41,915 nt of DNA from Gelidibacter sp. (GCA_010906935.1 JAAFHC010000016.1:1-41915), one strand, 5' to 3'; shown: positions 26,731-36,303, counted from the stretch's first letter. Notes: generated by a model not told the origin, from the letters alone. Program-made: numbers and translations.

Positions 26731-28849
26731 TTATAAGATTTGAATTACCTGAGTTCTAAGGGCAGGGATAGTAAGATATAATTTATTATTCACTACTTTT
26801 ATCGTTTGGCCACTCACCATTTCTTGAGCTGAAAATTTTTGAAAAATTTTGAGTTCCTCCAAGTTGAGAGACACAATGCATTGAACATCCTTATTTCCAT
26901 TATTCCTAACAGTAAAAAAAAGTGCTCCAACTTCACCAAAACGTTCAATTCGCAATGATTCAACATTACAAACAGCTTCGGTAACCGGCTCCCAGCCAGC
27001 TCCTGCAATCTGTTTGATAATAGGAATATATTTTTTAAAGAAGGGGCGGCCATTTTCTATTTTTTCAGAGTCTTTCCAATAAGGATCGTTGGAAGCATCC
27101 ACGCTAAAAAATGATGGAAAAAAACCATAAGCCATAAGTTTCTCAAAATAAATTTCATATCCTTTAAATGGAGAATCGGTAAAAGCCTTATCATTTAAGC
27201 CTTCATTCAAAAGAAAAACAATAGGTTTTTGAAATGAAATAGCCCGTTTAAAATCCAAAGCTTCTACATTGTGATCACCAGTTGAATACCAGCTTAGCTC
27301 AGCTCCAAACAGATCCAAATTAGCTGCGGCAAATGGATTCCATCCATGTCCGTTACCCATAACCAACTTCCCCTGCGAATGCATTTCATCTGCAATTTTT
27401 TTCATAAATTCAAATTCCGAAGTAAAATTCCAGATTGAAGGCCGATTCACATTTTTTGAAAATGTAAGTGGATAATCTGTATATTTAAAATGTTCTTCTC
27501 GATAATTCAAATCATGATGCCAATTCCATTCCATTGAATCAAAATAGATACCATCCACATTCATTTTTTGCTGGTTCTATTTCGTCTTGTCTTACATATT
27601 GATAACGGTTATAGCCTTCAAGATCAGGGTCGCAATTGGTTGTGATACTCATTGCCCATCCTGAACTAAACCATGGCGTTTCAAGCCGCCTAGTTTGCCA
27701 TAGTCCATTTTTATCTTCAGTGGCGCTACTTTTAATATACTTTAGATGCTCACTCGGTATCATTTTATCTGAAATAAGCGCCTCGTAGTCGATGTCCTTT
27801 GTGAAAATTGGCAATTGAATATCCCAAGGTTCTGTGTATTGGAAACTCAACACACCGGTTCCCTTATCGGATATGATATTGGGTAAAGGCTTCCCATTCA
27901 TTTCATCAGAATTATTCCAAGAAGTCTCATGAAAAGCGAAGCCAAAATCCTCCCAATCTGGAATTGACCTGAGTGCTGTAAAAGGGAGCCAAATTCCTTC
28001 CGTTACAACCCTTTTCTTAAATGATTCGGGATAAATAGTATAATATTTTTCTAGAGCTGCTCGCATACCCCAGTTAGCATTGAAATTAAAATGGCTTAAT
28101 TTAAAAAATGCACGGTTTGGAAATTTTTCTGTTAACGGACTAGTTGCAAAATCAAATTCAGCTATTAATCCCTTATTAATTTCAGCACTTAAACGGTAAA
28201 CTACCGGAAGCGACATGTCAATTCCTAACCCTTCTCCCTTATGATCAATACTTACCGCGCACAAAGGGTAAAAGGACATTGAACCTTGTCCCACAGGATC
28301 TCCATAGCCTCCATCAGCTAATGTTTGCCCATTGAAGGCGCCATCTGGAGGGAGAACAGTAGAGATTTCAACGGTGTCATTATAGGTTGAATCCATTCTC
28401 ATTATATCAGATTTCTCTAATCCACTAAACCATTTCCATTTGTGACCATTTAAAGGAAGAATGATTCGAAGTGTTATACAGGAACTTCCTTCAGATAGGT
28501 ATTCTAATTCTCCATTTATTTCAGTGTAATCCCCCCTGTCAATTTCACTAATTACAACCTGATAAAGATTGTTTCGAAATTGAGTTATTCTTGCATTGGG
28601 AGTAACATTCACGTTATATTTGGCAAGTTGTTTTAACTGGTTTTTTATGTTACCTACTTCTAGATACTCCACATAAATGGAAGTTGAATCCTTCACTATT
28701 TTTATAGGTTTTTCGTCATCTTTTTGAAGAGTATTTTCGGAGATAGCTGACGATAAAGAGTGCATATGAAAATTTGCATATACCGTATTACACAATGCTA
28801 TTATTCCAATGGACAACGCCCTTATCATTAAAATTTTGAATTTCCACAT
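26731..28849 (-). pseudogene. exported TIM-barrel-type hydrolase split by a one-base frameshift
   Basis: Two overlapping frames, 27539-28849 (436 codons) and 26731-27564 (277 codons), form one protein of about 700 residues. The break is at a run of six A on the minus strand (27564-27569). With five A, the frame would read EPAKMNVDGIYFDSMEWNWH without interruption. The protein starts with a signal peptide (residues about 8-26), followed by a beta-sandwich-like part to about residue 290, then a barrel-like region (EGIWLPFTALRSIPDWEDFG, GIYFDSMEW, GKLVMGNGHGWNPF), and a short beta end. It resembles a glycoside hydrolase, but I cannot name the family. It could be a recent null mutation, a phase-variable tract, or a sequencing error in a homopolymer. 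Confidence 0.75.
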
Positions 28850-28940
28850 AATGACTTTATTTTTTATTTTTATGCTTTTTTGTTAAGTAATTATTCGTTC
28901 AAATACAATATTATTTTAAAATATTAATCCATAAATGCGA

Positions 28941-30542
28941 TTATATTCTTTCAAAATATAGCAATTGATCTAATGCAACAGTAAACGGATATGTTTTGCC
29001 ACCTTTTAATATTTTACCTTCAGGAGTTTTCCATTTGCCCTTTGGGAGAGCTACTAACCGCTTTGTTTTTCCTTTTTCTAGTAGTGGAGCAACTAAAATG
29101 TTAGAACCAAGCATAAATTGGTCTTTGATATTGAAATAGCCTTGATGTGGAAATTCATATTCCATTGACCTCACCACTGGTTCTCCAGTTATTGCAGCAT
29201 TCTTGACGAGTTCCATAATAATTGGAGTGTATTCTTTTCTAATTGCTACTGCTTTTTTTACAGCCTCTAGATTTTGCACATTCAATACCCGCCAAGGAGC
29301 TACAGAAAACTGCATCATTGGCATAAGTGCATGAACCTGTGCTGACCGTACAATCAACTCTTGATCAATTGATTTTAAATCAATAAAAGACCCGTATTCT
29401 CCACCTCCAATCATATCAGGACAGTTGAAAGGATACCCAAGAAGACCTTGCAATGTAATTTGAGGAATTAACTTTGTCAAATCCTCCCAATTATGTCCCT
29501 TATCATGCAAACGCTGGGCGAGTGGCTGACCTCCCATTTTCCATGTTGCTCTATACTCATTCAAAGGGTATTTAAGTCCAAATTGCTGAAATGAATAGGT
29601 ATGATCATTTGGAGTAGCTGAGGCATCAAATGATGTTAAGGGCGTGTTATAAAAATAACTGTCACCAGCATCTAATTTATACCCGTCTACACCATATTTC
29701 TCTTGAAGACCTTTTAATTGACCGTCAAACCAGGCAACTGCTCCCGGGTTTGTAAAATCTAGAACCGCACTGGCTCCATTCCACCATTTAACGATTAATG
29801 GAAAATCTCCTTCCTTCGTTTTAATTAAATAACCTTTTTTTTCTAAATCTCTATACACATCACTATCAGGACTAACGAAAGGACAAACCCATAACATGAC
29901 TTTAAATCCCAACTCATGCAGCGTATCGACCATTTTTTTGGGGTCTGCAAATCTTCCTTGATGGAAATCCCATTTGCCATAGTCTTCTTGCCAATTATCA
30001 TCTATCATAATAACCCCTGGAGAAAATCCATTTGAAATTATAGCATGTGCATATTTCAAAATATCATCCTGATTTTGATTGTAGACAAGTTCAATCCAAG
30101 TATTGTATTGGGGTTGTTCAAAAAGTAAATTATCTGGGTGCTTACCCGACGCCGGAAAATATTTATGAGACGCATAAGAAAATGCCTCTTTTAAAGTAGA
30201 TCCTGAAGAGGAGATTTCTATGTCTGACCCTAACGAAGTTAATAAAATTTGATCTCCATTTATGGCGTAAGAAATAGGATCCTCAGACCAAATAACCCTT
30301 CCCTTATCTGAAATAAGCAAGGGCTGAGCCTGATTGCCTTTATTATTCCCATAAAGATTGATAGAATATCCGTTTTCTAAAGGCATAATATGACCATCCC
30401 ATACTGCACCGCCCCACCAATGTTCATCAGTAGTTGTTTTTATTTCCAAGCTATCTTTTTGTTGAGGAAACATCTGAATTGTAAACAAAATTATGAAACC
30501 AAAAAACAATTTGTTTTGTAGCGATTTTTTCAATGTAATCAT
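28941..30542 (-). CDS. GH31 family alpha-glycosidase
   Basis: This exported GH31 enzyme has about 533 residues, and the whole catalytic barrel is present. From the chosen start, the nucleophile is Asp291 in VDGYKLDAGDS and the acid/base is Asp376 in NCPDMIGGGEYG. The barrel also shows GVIMIDDNWQEDYGKWDF and LGFKVMLWVCPFVSPDS. The short N-terminal domain (DEHWWGGAVWDGHIMP) and the DAGD motif resemble the GH31 branch containing the MYORG-type alpha-galactosidase rather than classical alpha-glucosidases, so alpha-galactosidase activity is plausible. I chose Met at 30542 because a signal peptide begins there (LQNKLFFGFIILFTIQ); the frame extends 28 codons upstream without such features. It lies between the orphan small gene and the frameshifted hydrolase. 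Confidence 0.9.
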   Translation of the reverse strand: MITLKKSLQNKLFFGFIILFTIQMFPQQKDSLEIKTTTDEHWWGGAVWDGHIMPLENGYSINLYGNNKGNQAQPLLISDKGRVIWSEDPISYAINGDQILLTSLGSDIEISSSGSTLKEAFSYASHKYFPASGKHPDNLLFEQPQYNTWIELVYNQNQDDILKYAHAIISNGFSPGVIMIDDNWQEDYGKWDFHQGRFADPKKMVDTLHELGFKVMLWVCPFVSPDSDVYRDLEKKGYLIKTKEGDFPLIVKWWNGASAVLDFTNPGAVAWFDGQLKGLQEKYGVDGYKLDAGDSYFYNTPLTSFDASATPNDHTYSFQQFGLKYPLNEYRATWKMGGQPLAQRLHDKGHNWEDLTKLIPQITLQGLLGYPFNCPDMIGGGEYGSFIDLKSIDQELIVRSAQVHALMPMMQFSVAPWRVLNVQNLEAVKKAVAIRKEYTPIIMELVKNAAITGEPVVRSMEYEFPHQGYFNIKDQFMLGSNILVAPLLEKGKTKRLVALPKGKWKTPEGKILKGGKTYPFTVALDQLLYFERI

Positions 30543-30644
30543 AATCAACTTAGTTAATGGTTTATATATATTAAATAATGTATGTGCTTCAAATATCATT
30601 TGTATGACTGGTAATACTTTGTACACTTAAAAATGCTAAACATG

Positions 30645-30950
30645 TTAATTATTTATAAATTCTGAATGAAATATTTTTGCATGTTTTAATATTGATACTA
30701 TTTGATTGAAAATTTGTGTTCCACTTTTTAAGCATTTGCTTTTTACCTCTATTCTAAATCCAATAGAATTATTTTTAGGATTTAATACATTTATAAAAAA
30801 CCAACCATTTGGAAAAAAAACCTTTAATCCATCAATATTTTCTTGCTGATTTAAAACAAACTCGCCACTTATCCAGTTTATAAATCGGTTGTAAGCATAC
30901 TTAGTTTCAAAGCTATCATCGCGTATCCATTCATATGGCTTTTGTTTCAT
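30645..30950 (-). CDS. small protein of unknown function
   Basis: This encodes 101 residues with no signal peptide, starting MKQKPYEWIRDDSFETKY. I do not recognise the family. The part DGLKVFFPNGWFFINV ... GFRIEVKSK has the strand pattern of the C-terminal domain of phosphohexomutases, but the RPSNTEP-type loop of that domain is not present, so this is only a resemblance. It lies between the second DUF4832-like gene and GH31, in the same orientation, and could be co-transcribed. A decayed fragment is also possible. Confidence 0.45.
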   Translation of the reverse strand: MKQKPYEWIRDDSFETKYAYNRFINWISGEFVLNQQENIDGLKVFFPNGWFFINVLNPKNNSIGFRIEVKSKCLKSGTQIFNQIVSILKHAKIFHSEFINN

Positions 30951-31003
30951 GTGAAGTTTAATTCATTTTTAATTTTGAAATAATAATGAGATGAGCTATT
31001 GTT

Positions 31004-32278
31004 TTAATAGGACCTTTTAAAATCTATAGTTTGTCCCTCGAGTAACCTTTCACATGTGATCTTCAAAGTTTCATTACCAGTGTAATTTATAGTGTAAATC
31101 TTTTCTTGATTTGGCATTAATGTTTTGAGTGACTCGTTAGATTTATTGCCATTAATTGAAAAATAAGCATCATAATATATTGGAGCTGTCCCAATGTTTT
31201 TTACTGTTAAAAAAATTTTAGTATCAGTTTTATCAAGCTTAGTAACTTCAAACTTATAGCCTGTATGCAAACTAGCTTCTTTTATACGTTCAACACTATG
31301 ATACTTGTGTTGTGCATTACCAATCATATAAGAAACACGAAATCTAGAAGCCGAAGATTCATACGATTCTCCATGTGCACCATTTGGTGATAACACATTT
31401 TCTTGATCAAAAGTTGTATAGTAATTAAATTCGCCTCCTATAGGATTGTTTTTATACCTACTTTCAAATCCTAAAAACTTAAAACGCTGCTCATTAACTT
31501 TTGCATGTTCTTTACTCATAAATGAATCATCAAATAAACCAAATGACAGATTTAATAATGAGGGATTATCACGAAACGGGGCTACATTACCATCTTCAAC
31601 ATCAATAGAAATAGACCAACGTAAATTTAAAAAAAAGCTGTCCATTTTATTTAAAAATGTGGTTTGAAACTCTTTTGAAGGAAACGTTTTTCCCAACTCA
31701 AAAGGACCATCATAGATATGATATTCTCCCCATAAACCAAATCCTACTTGCAAAAAGGCCAATCTGTTATCATTATCATAACGTTCAGCAAATTTTTTAT
31801 AAAATTCTAAGGTAAAGTCTTTTAATTCTTGATGAGACCAATCTGGAAACCATGTTTCCTTTCCCTCACTAATACCTTTTGTTTCATTATAATCTGGCAT
31901 ATCCTTTATATACTTTGGTACAGTAGTAAGTTTCCCTACATATGCATATCTAAAACGAAGAATTGCCTGATGATTCCTTGAAGCTATAGCGTTTAATTTG
32001 TTTTCAACAACAGTCCAATCATAAACCCCTTTTTCAGAAACAATATCATCAAAAAGCATATATGAAAATTCTAAGGTATGCGCACCTGAACTTATATTAG
32101 GATTCCCCTCCCAAACTACAATACCTGTCATGGGTTGTACATTTGTAAAACGAGACACACCCCCTTCGTTTAAAATAGGCTCATCAATTTTAACCACTCT
32201 TTTATTGACTACATTACTTCCTGCGCATGCAATAAGCAGAATGCTTAGTCCTAAAGAAATCAATGCCTTTTTTTTCAT
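31004..32278 (-). CDS. DUF4832-like lipoprotein, putative glycoside hydrolase
   Basis: This 424-residue lipoprotein (SILLIACAG, Cys18) resembles the DUF4874/DUF4832 group, a putative TIM-barrel hydrolase fold of unknown activity. The barrel region is about residues 45-310, and AFLQVGFGLWGEYHIYDG places a conserved Glu185 where such barrels hold an acid/base. Residues about 345-424 form a beta domain (IFLTVKNIGTAPIYYDAYFS). It is related in plan to the protein at 33414-34781, which has GFIGSWGEW at the same point. A strong hairpin lies 20 bases upstream of its ATG and may limit read-through from the upstream genes. No substrate can be given. Confidence 0.75.
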   Translation of the reverse strand: MKKKALISLGLSILLIACAGSNVVNKRVVKIDEPILNEGGVSRFTNVQPMTGIVVWEGNPNISSGAHTLEFSYMLFDDIVSEKGVYDWTVVENKLNAIASRNHQAILRFRYAYVGKLTTVPKYIKDMPDYNETKGISEGKETWFPDWSHQELKDFTLEFYKKFAERYDNDNRLAFLQVGFGLWGEYHIYDGPFELGKTFPSKEFQTTFLNKMDSFFLNLRWSISIDVEDGNVAPFRDNPSLLNLSFGLFDDSFMSKEHAKVNEQRFKFLGFESRYKNNPIGGEFNYYTTFDQENVLSPNGAHGESYESSASRFRVSYMIGNAQHKYHSVERIKEASLHTGYKFEVTKLDKTDTKIFLTVKNIGTAPIYYDAYFSINGNKSNESLKTLMPNQEKIYTINYTGNETLKITCERLLEGQTIDFKRSY

Positions 32279-32297
32279 ACGTAGTTGATTTATTAAA

Positions 32298-32337
32298 AAT
32301 TCCAGATATTCTTAAGAATTTCAGAATATCTGGAATT
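32298..32337 (-). terminator. strong hairpin with T-run, probable terminator or attenuator
   Basis: AATTCCAGATATTCT at 32298-32312 pairs perfectly over 15 bases with AGAATATCTGGAATT at 32323-32337, with a 10-base loop. On the minus strand the stem is followed by a run of T. It lies after the PKD/CBM9-like lipoprotein gene and only 20 bases before the start of the next gene, so it can terminate the upstream transcript or tune expression of the downstream genes. Confidence 0.7.
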
Positions 32338-32466
32338 AAAATGGTATTCATAAAATATGATCATCTATTTATAACCCAAATGTTTTAAAGCACTAGTTAC
32401 AGTTACTTCAAGGAAATTTGAAATTAGTTCCCAATTTCGCCAATAGCTGAATATATTGATATAGAA

Positions 32467-33381
32467 TTATTCACAAAGGGTTACAGCTTGATTTGGAAGC
32501 TCATAGATAACAAAACTACTTGTTCCGGTTACTTTAGGAAAGTCTGCCACTCCTGCCCAACCTTCATTCAACTCGGAAATAGCAATCCCAATATAACTAC
32601 CAAGTGAACCTAATTTTGATTTAGCAATTCTAAATTCAAGGGCAGTTGTTTGTGCATTTACATTTACTACACCAGAGGATGTAATAAAGCTATCGGCACT
32701 GTTTATATAATCCCATCCCCATCCGCCACTAGGATTGTTATGTTTATACAAATCGCCCCAATAATTGTTTAAAAAAGCCCCTTCAACTAAAAAGTCTGCA
32801 CCAGAACTTGTTGGCCATTGCCAGCTAATTAACCCTGTAGAGGAATTTCCGTCTGCATTAATATACATATCAACAACTTCCATCTTCATTGAAGGATTTC
32901 CTTCTATATAAAAATTAACATAATTGCCTCCGCCCCAAATTTTAATTTTTTGCATAGTATTAGCTCCAGACGCACTTTCATCATACACAACAGGAACTTC
33001 TGCCCAATCAGCAAAATTACCATCAATGGCTATGTCAACATTTAGAACCACAGGCGCAGTAATAGTTTTTGTAATATATGCTTCTTGTCCAGAGTCATTC
33101 ATTGCCGTAAGGGTAACTTTAATTTCACCACCAACCTTAGTATATCTATAAGTTGGACTCTCTTTTTCGCAATAAAAGTTTAAATCTCCAAAATCCCACC
33201 TGTAAGAGGTAGCTCCTTGAGAAAGATTAGTAAATATAAATTTACTTGCATCATTTGCATCGACTGTAAATGAAAAATCAGCTATAATGCCTCCATCGGA
33301 GTCCGCTTCATTATTGTCATTTCCACATCCTGCAAGAAGTGAAATAGCCATAAAATAATATAAAAATCTTAATTTTTTCAT
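32467..33381 (-). CDS. surface lipoprotein with PKD and CBM9-like domains
   Basis: This 304-residue lipoprotein (MAISLLAGC, Cys19) has two modules. A PKD domain covers residues about 33-110, with the marker SYRWDFGDLNFY and the TLTAMNDSGQEAYITKTIT strand. A CBM9-like or DOMON-type beta-sandwich covers about 113-300 (IDGNFADWAEVPVVYD, VNFYIEGNP, MYINADGN, TALEFRIAKSKLG). This resembles surface glycan-binding proteins of PULs, and it probably tethers the glycan at the cell surface. It lies between two DUF4832-type genes, 32 bases after the first. The frame stays open for 33 codons after its stop codon. Confidence 0.8.
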   Translation of the reverse strand: MKKLRFLYYFMAISLLAGCGNDNNEADSDGGIIADFSFTVDANDASKFIFTNLSQGATSYRWDFGDLNFYCEKESPTYRYTKVGGEIKVTLTAMNDSGQEAYITKTITAPVVLNVDIAIDGNFADWAEVPVVYDESASGANTMQKIKIWGGGNYVNFYIEGNPSMKMEVVDMYINADGNSSTGLISWQWPTSSGADFLVEGAFLNNYWGDLYKHNNPSGGWGWDYINSADSFITSSGVVNVNAQTTALEFRIAKSKLGSLGSYIGIAISELNEGWAGVADFPKVTGTSSFVIYELPNQAVTLCE

Positions 33382-33413
33382 GATTAATTTATTTTGAGAT
33401 TAATTTTTAGTTT

Positions 33414-34781
33414 TTAATTGATAGATAGTGTATGTAATAAATCATTGATTCCTTCAGTTGAATCCCAAGTATCTTTATTTGCTAAACGAATTGAATAATC
33501 TGGTCTTTCAGCTAAAGAAACAGACCTGTCTTCAATTTTTAAAAATAATTTATATTTACCGGCTGGAATTCCCGAAAGATTAACAGACTCTTTTAAATCA
33601 TAATCTAAATCAGGTATTACTTTTCTTATGTCAAAATTCAACAATTTCTTGTATATGTTACCGTCATTAACAGATTTAAATATTAAAATCGACTTTTTAG
33701 TGTTATAAACAGGAGCAAAACCTACATTATCTATGATAGTGTTTAATTCAAAATTACCATTGATAGTTACTTCTTTTTTTAAGCTTGAAGACTTTAACAA
33801 AAGTCTATACCCTAGTTTTTTTTGAAAATCGATAAAACAGTTATTATTTCTCCATTCTTGAAGTACTGGTCCATAATAATCAAGATTTAAATAGGTCCAT
33901 TTTAATAATTTCATTTCCTGTTCAGCTACTGAACAACTAGCTATTGGGACATTGGTTGGGGGGCAGGTTTCACCACCGGTTGGAACATACAGTGCTTCTT
34001 TACTAATGTAGTTTTTCTCAACACTAATATTTTGATATGTTCCATAATCATCCGCACTTGCTAAAAAGCAATCGTTATGAAATCCTACGCGAGCAATATC
34101 TGAAGTTCCATAACCTACATCACTTCCCATGGCTGTTGTATAATTAAAAACTTGTTGTTTGTATAGTGGTGTTCTTACTTGAATTTTAATTTCTTTTGGT
34201 AATACCTCTAATAACTTATTAATAACTGCCTTTTTATTTTCAAGCGTTGTTAAATTGTTGGTGGTATAATACCACTCACCCCATGACCCAATAAAACCAG
34301 CTTGAACAAATGCAATAACATCTGCATTATCCGCAAAAATAGGTTTGAGTTGGTCCAAATGTCTCTCAATAATGTTTAGAGGAGCATCTGTCTCATTTTG
34401 GTTTGCATTATAAGCAAAACGTAAAATACATTTTATACCTGAACTTCTTAGTCTTTCAAAATCAGTTTTTATTAAATTTAATTGAGCCACACTTATATCC
34501 GAATTTTTAAAAGCTTCTAAATAGTAAAGACGGTTTATAATTGTTACGTTTTCATTTTTTAAGTCTTGCAATGTAACCAAGTTAAGCGGCGTGCCTTCAG
34601 AATTCACACTCCACAAGTGCATAAAACCACGTTCTGGGTTTGAAATAACATCAGATGAAGCTATATAAGTTATCTTACTTACAGTATTATCTATAGGTTC
34701 GCCAGGTTCTTCATCAATACTATTGTTACCACAGCCTATTATAATGCAAAGAAACAATACAGTTATAAATTTAAATTTCAT
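33414..34781 (-). CDS. DUF4874/DUF4832 lipoprotein, putative glycoside hydrolase
   Basis: This 455-residue lipoprotein (LCIIIGC, Cys17) shows the DUF4874 opening (ISNPERGFMHLWS at about residue 47) and barrel strands (IKCILRFAYNAN, AFVQAGFIGSWGEWYYT with Glu169). The DUF4832 part follows, with YLNLDYYGPVLQEW and a C-terminal beta domain (FELNTIIDNVGFAPVYNTKK). Proteins of this type are common in PULs and look like TIM-barrel hydrolases, but as far as I know their reaction is not described. It follows GH109 by 27 bases and precedes the PKD/CBM9-like lipoprotein. The second, more divergent member at 31004-32278 suggests the two act on related linkages. Confidence 0.85.
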   Translation of the reverse strand: MKFKFITVLFLCIIIGCGNNSIDEEPGEPIDNTVSKITYIASSDVISNPERGFMHLWSVNSEGTPLNLVTLQDLKNENVTIINRLYYLEAFKNSDISVAQLNLIKTDFERLRSSGIKCILRFAYNANQNETDAPLNIIERHLDQLKPIFADNADVIAFVQAGFIGSWGEWYYTTNNLTTLENKKAVINKLLEVLPKEIKIQVRTPLYKQQVFNYTTAMGSDVGYGTSDIARVGFHNDCFLASADDYGTYQNISVEKNYISKEALYVPTGGETCPPTNVPIASCSVAEQEMKLLKWTYLNLDYYGPVLQEWRNNNCFIDFQKKLGYRLLLKSSSLKKEVTINGNFELNTIIDNVGFAPVYNTKKSILIFKSVNDGNIYKKLLNFDIRKVIPDLDYDLKESVNLSGIPAGKYKLFLKIEDRSVSLAERPDYSIRLANKDTWDSTEGINDLLHTLSIN

Positions 34782-34808
34782 AATTTGTTTTTTTATGATT
34801 AAAATCGA

Positions 34809-36158
34809 TTAATAATCTTCTTTAATCCAATTATAAGGTTTTCTTTTTACCCAATTACCCCTTGTGAAATCAGGGAAATCCTGAGGTTCTCCATTATTTT
34901 CGATTGAAAGTTCAGAAAGAGGCGTAATAGCACTCCAAGATGCTGCATCGTATGCATCCATTGGTGGAGCAATATTTAATTTTGCAGATTCTACAAATGC
35001 ATTTAAGACAAAAAAGTCCATACCGCCGTGTCCTGCCTCTGATGCTGATTCTCCATATTTCTGCCAAAGTGGATGGTCATATTTTTTTAACCATTCATCA
35101 GCTGCATCCCATTCATGAGGCTCCGATTTCCCTTCAATATACATTCTGCTTCCGTCATCCTCCCATAATCCGTTGGCACCTTGCACTCTAAATCCAAGGG
35201 AATAAGGTCTAGGTAAATTACAATCATGGGTTACAATAATGGTTTCTCCATTGGTAGTTTCAATGGTCGTGGTAATTACATCTCCTTGCTTAAATTTTAA
35301 TTTGGCATTAGGATGATTTTCACCACCATGCTTGATGATATAATTATGTAGACCAATTGCCTTAGTTGCGTTTGACGTTAATGATGAAAAACGATTTCCT
35401 CTGTTAATGTCACACATTGCTGCGATAGGGCCAATGCCATGAGTAGGGTATACATCTGCATTTCTCAATAATGAATGTTGTGTTCTCCATGTTGATTCAG
35501 AAATCCCTTTTTCCCCAAATTCAACACCCTTCCCATAAGGAGTAATCCCATCATTCAATTTCACAAAACGGAGGTCATGCTGATAGCCACATCTAAAATG
35601 AACTAACTCACCAAAAACATTTTGTTTCACCATATTTAGTACTGCCATAATGTCTCTTCGGTAATTCACATTTTCCAGAATCATCAAATGTGTTCCTGTT
35701 TCCTCATGGGTATTTACCAAATCCCAACATTCTTCCATAGTATTAGCGGCTGAAACCTCCAAACCAGTATATTTACCAGCTAACATAGAATCCTTAGCCA
35801 TACGCGTGTGCCATAACCAAGGGGTTGCTATTATTACTGCATCAAGATCTTTTAATGCCAGTAGGTTTCTATAATCAAAATCATTACTTCCAAAAACCAG
35901 AGGTTTTTTATTTCCGCTTTTAACAATTTCATCAATTGCAATCGTTATCCTTTTTGGATCTATATCGCAAATTGCAGTGACTAAAACATCATCTCTTAAC
36001 AATAAATTATTCAAGTGATTTGTACCACGGAGACCCACACCAATCATCCCTACCTTTAATTTTTGAGGACTATTAAAGCCAAAAGTTAAACTTGGTGCTA
36101 AGGATATTCCCACTCCTACAATGGCAGTTTTTTTTATAAAGTTTCGTCTAGAATTCAT
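34809..36158 (-). CDS. GH109 family protein (NAD-dependent alpha-N-acetylgalactosaminidase type)
   Basis: This 449-residue protein has a Tat-type signal (MNSRRNFIKKTAIVGVG) and an NAD-binding Rossmann start (KVGMIGVGLRG at about residues 35-45). The GH109 signature is clear: ADVYPTHGIGPIAAMCDINR with Tyr237 and His240, and THDCNLPRPYSLGFRVQGA with Tyr319. These match, with a shift of 12, Tyr225, His228 and Tyr307 of the characterised enzyme. GH109 enzymes cleave alpha-linked N-acetylgalactosamine by transient oxidation with tightly bound NAD, so the protein folds in the cytoplasm before export. It is the first enzyme gene after susD in locus B and is the best single clue to that locus's substrate. 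Activity on another alpha-linked sugar cannot be excluded. Confidence 0.9.
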   Translation of the reverse strand: MNSRRNFIKKTAIVGVGISLAPSLTFGFNSPQKLKVGMIGVGLRGTNHLNNLLLRDDVLVTAICDIDPKRITIAIDEIVKSGNKKPLVFGSNDFDYRNLLALKDLDAVIIATPWLWHTRMAKDSMLAGKYTGLEVSAANTMEECWDLVNTHEETGTHLMILENVNYRRDIMAVLNMVKQNVFGELVHFRCGYQHDLRFVKLNDGITPYGKGVEFGEKGISESTWRTQHSLLRNADVYPTHGIGPIAAMCDINRGNRFSSLTSNATKAIGLHNYIIKHGGENHPNAKLKFKQGDVITTTIETTNGETIIVTHDCNLPRPYSLGFRVQGANGLWEDDGSRMYIEGKSEPHEWDAADEWLKKYDHPLWQKYGESASEAGHGGMDFFVLNAFVESAKLNIAPPMDAYDAASWSAITPLSELSIENNGEPQDFPDFTRGNWVKRKPYNWIKEDY

Positions 36159-36249
36159 TTTTTTTAAATGGTTTTATAGTGTACTTTCTATTTTTATTTA
36201 TGTTGAAGAAATTAGTATTTCAATGCCTTTAACTTACAACTTTATTTAA

Positions 36250-36295
36250 GGACTATCTTTCCAAACAGTTGGTTTAAAAGCTGGATTGATAGTCC
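36250..36295 (-). other. inverted repeat after susD of locus B
   Basis: GGACTATC at 36250-36257 pairs with GATAGTCC at 36288-36295, just after the susD stop codon and 92 bases before the GH109 start. No T-run follows. It may slow decay of the susCD part of the mRNA. One strand also reads INPAFKPTVWKDSP and a stop, so the sequence could instead be the end of a lost gene. Confidence 0.35.
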
Positions 36296-36303
36296 CTCAT
36301 AAA

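Noticed and set aside
31680-31694. GGAAACGTTTTTCCC, resembling the LacI-type operators
   Set aside because: It lies within the coding part of a conserved GKTFPS segment, is not symmetric at full length and is not near a promoter.
36250-36303. Possible end of a lost gene (INPAFKPTVWKDSP) after susD
   Set aside because: Only about 16 codons and no family recognised; the stretch also forms an inverted repeat, so it is listed as a hairpin instead.
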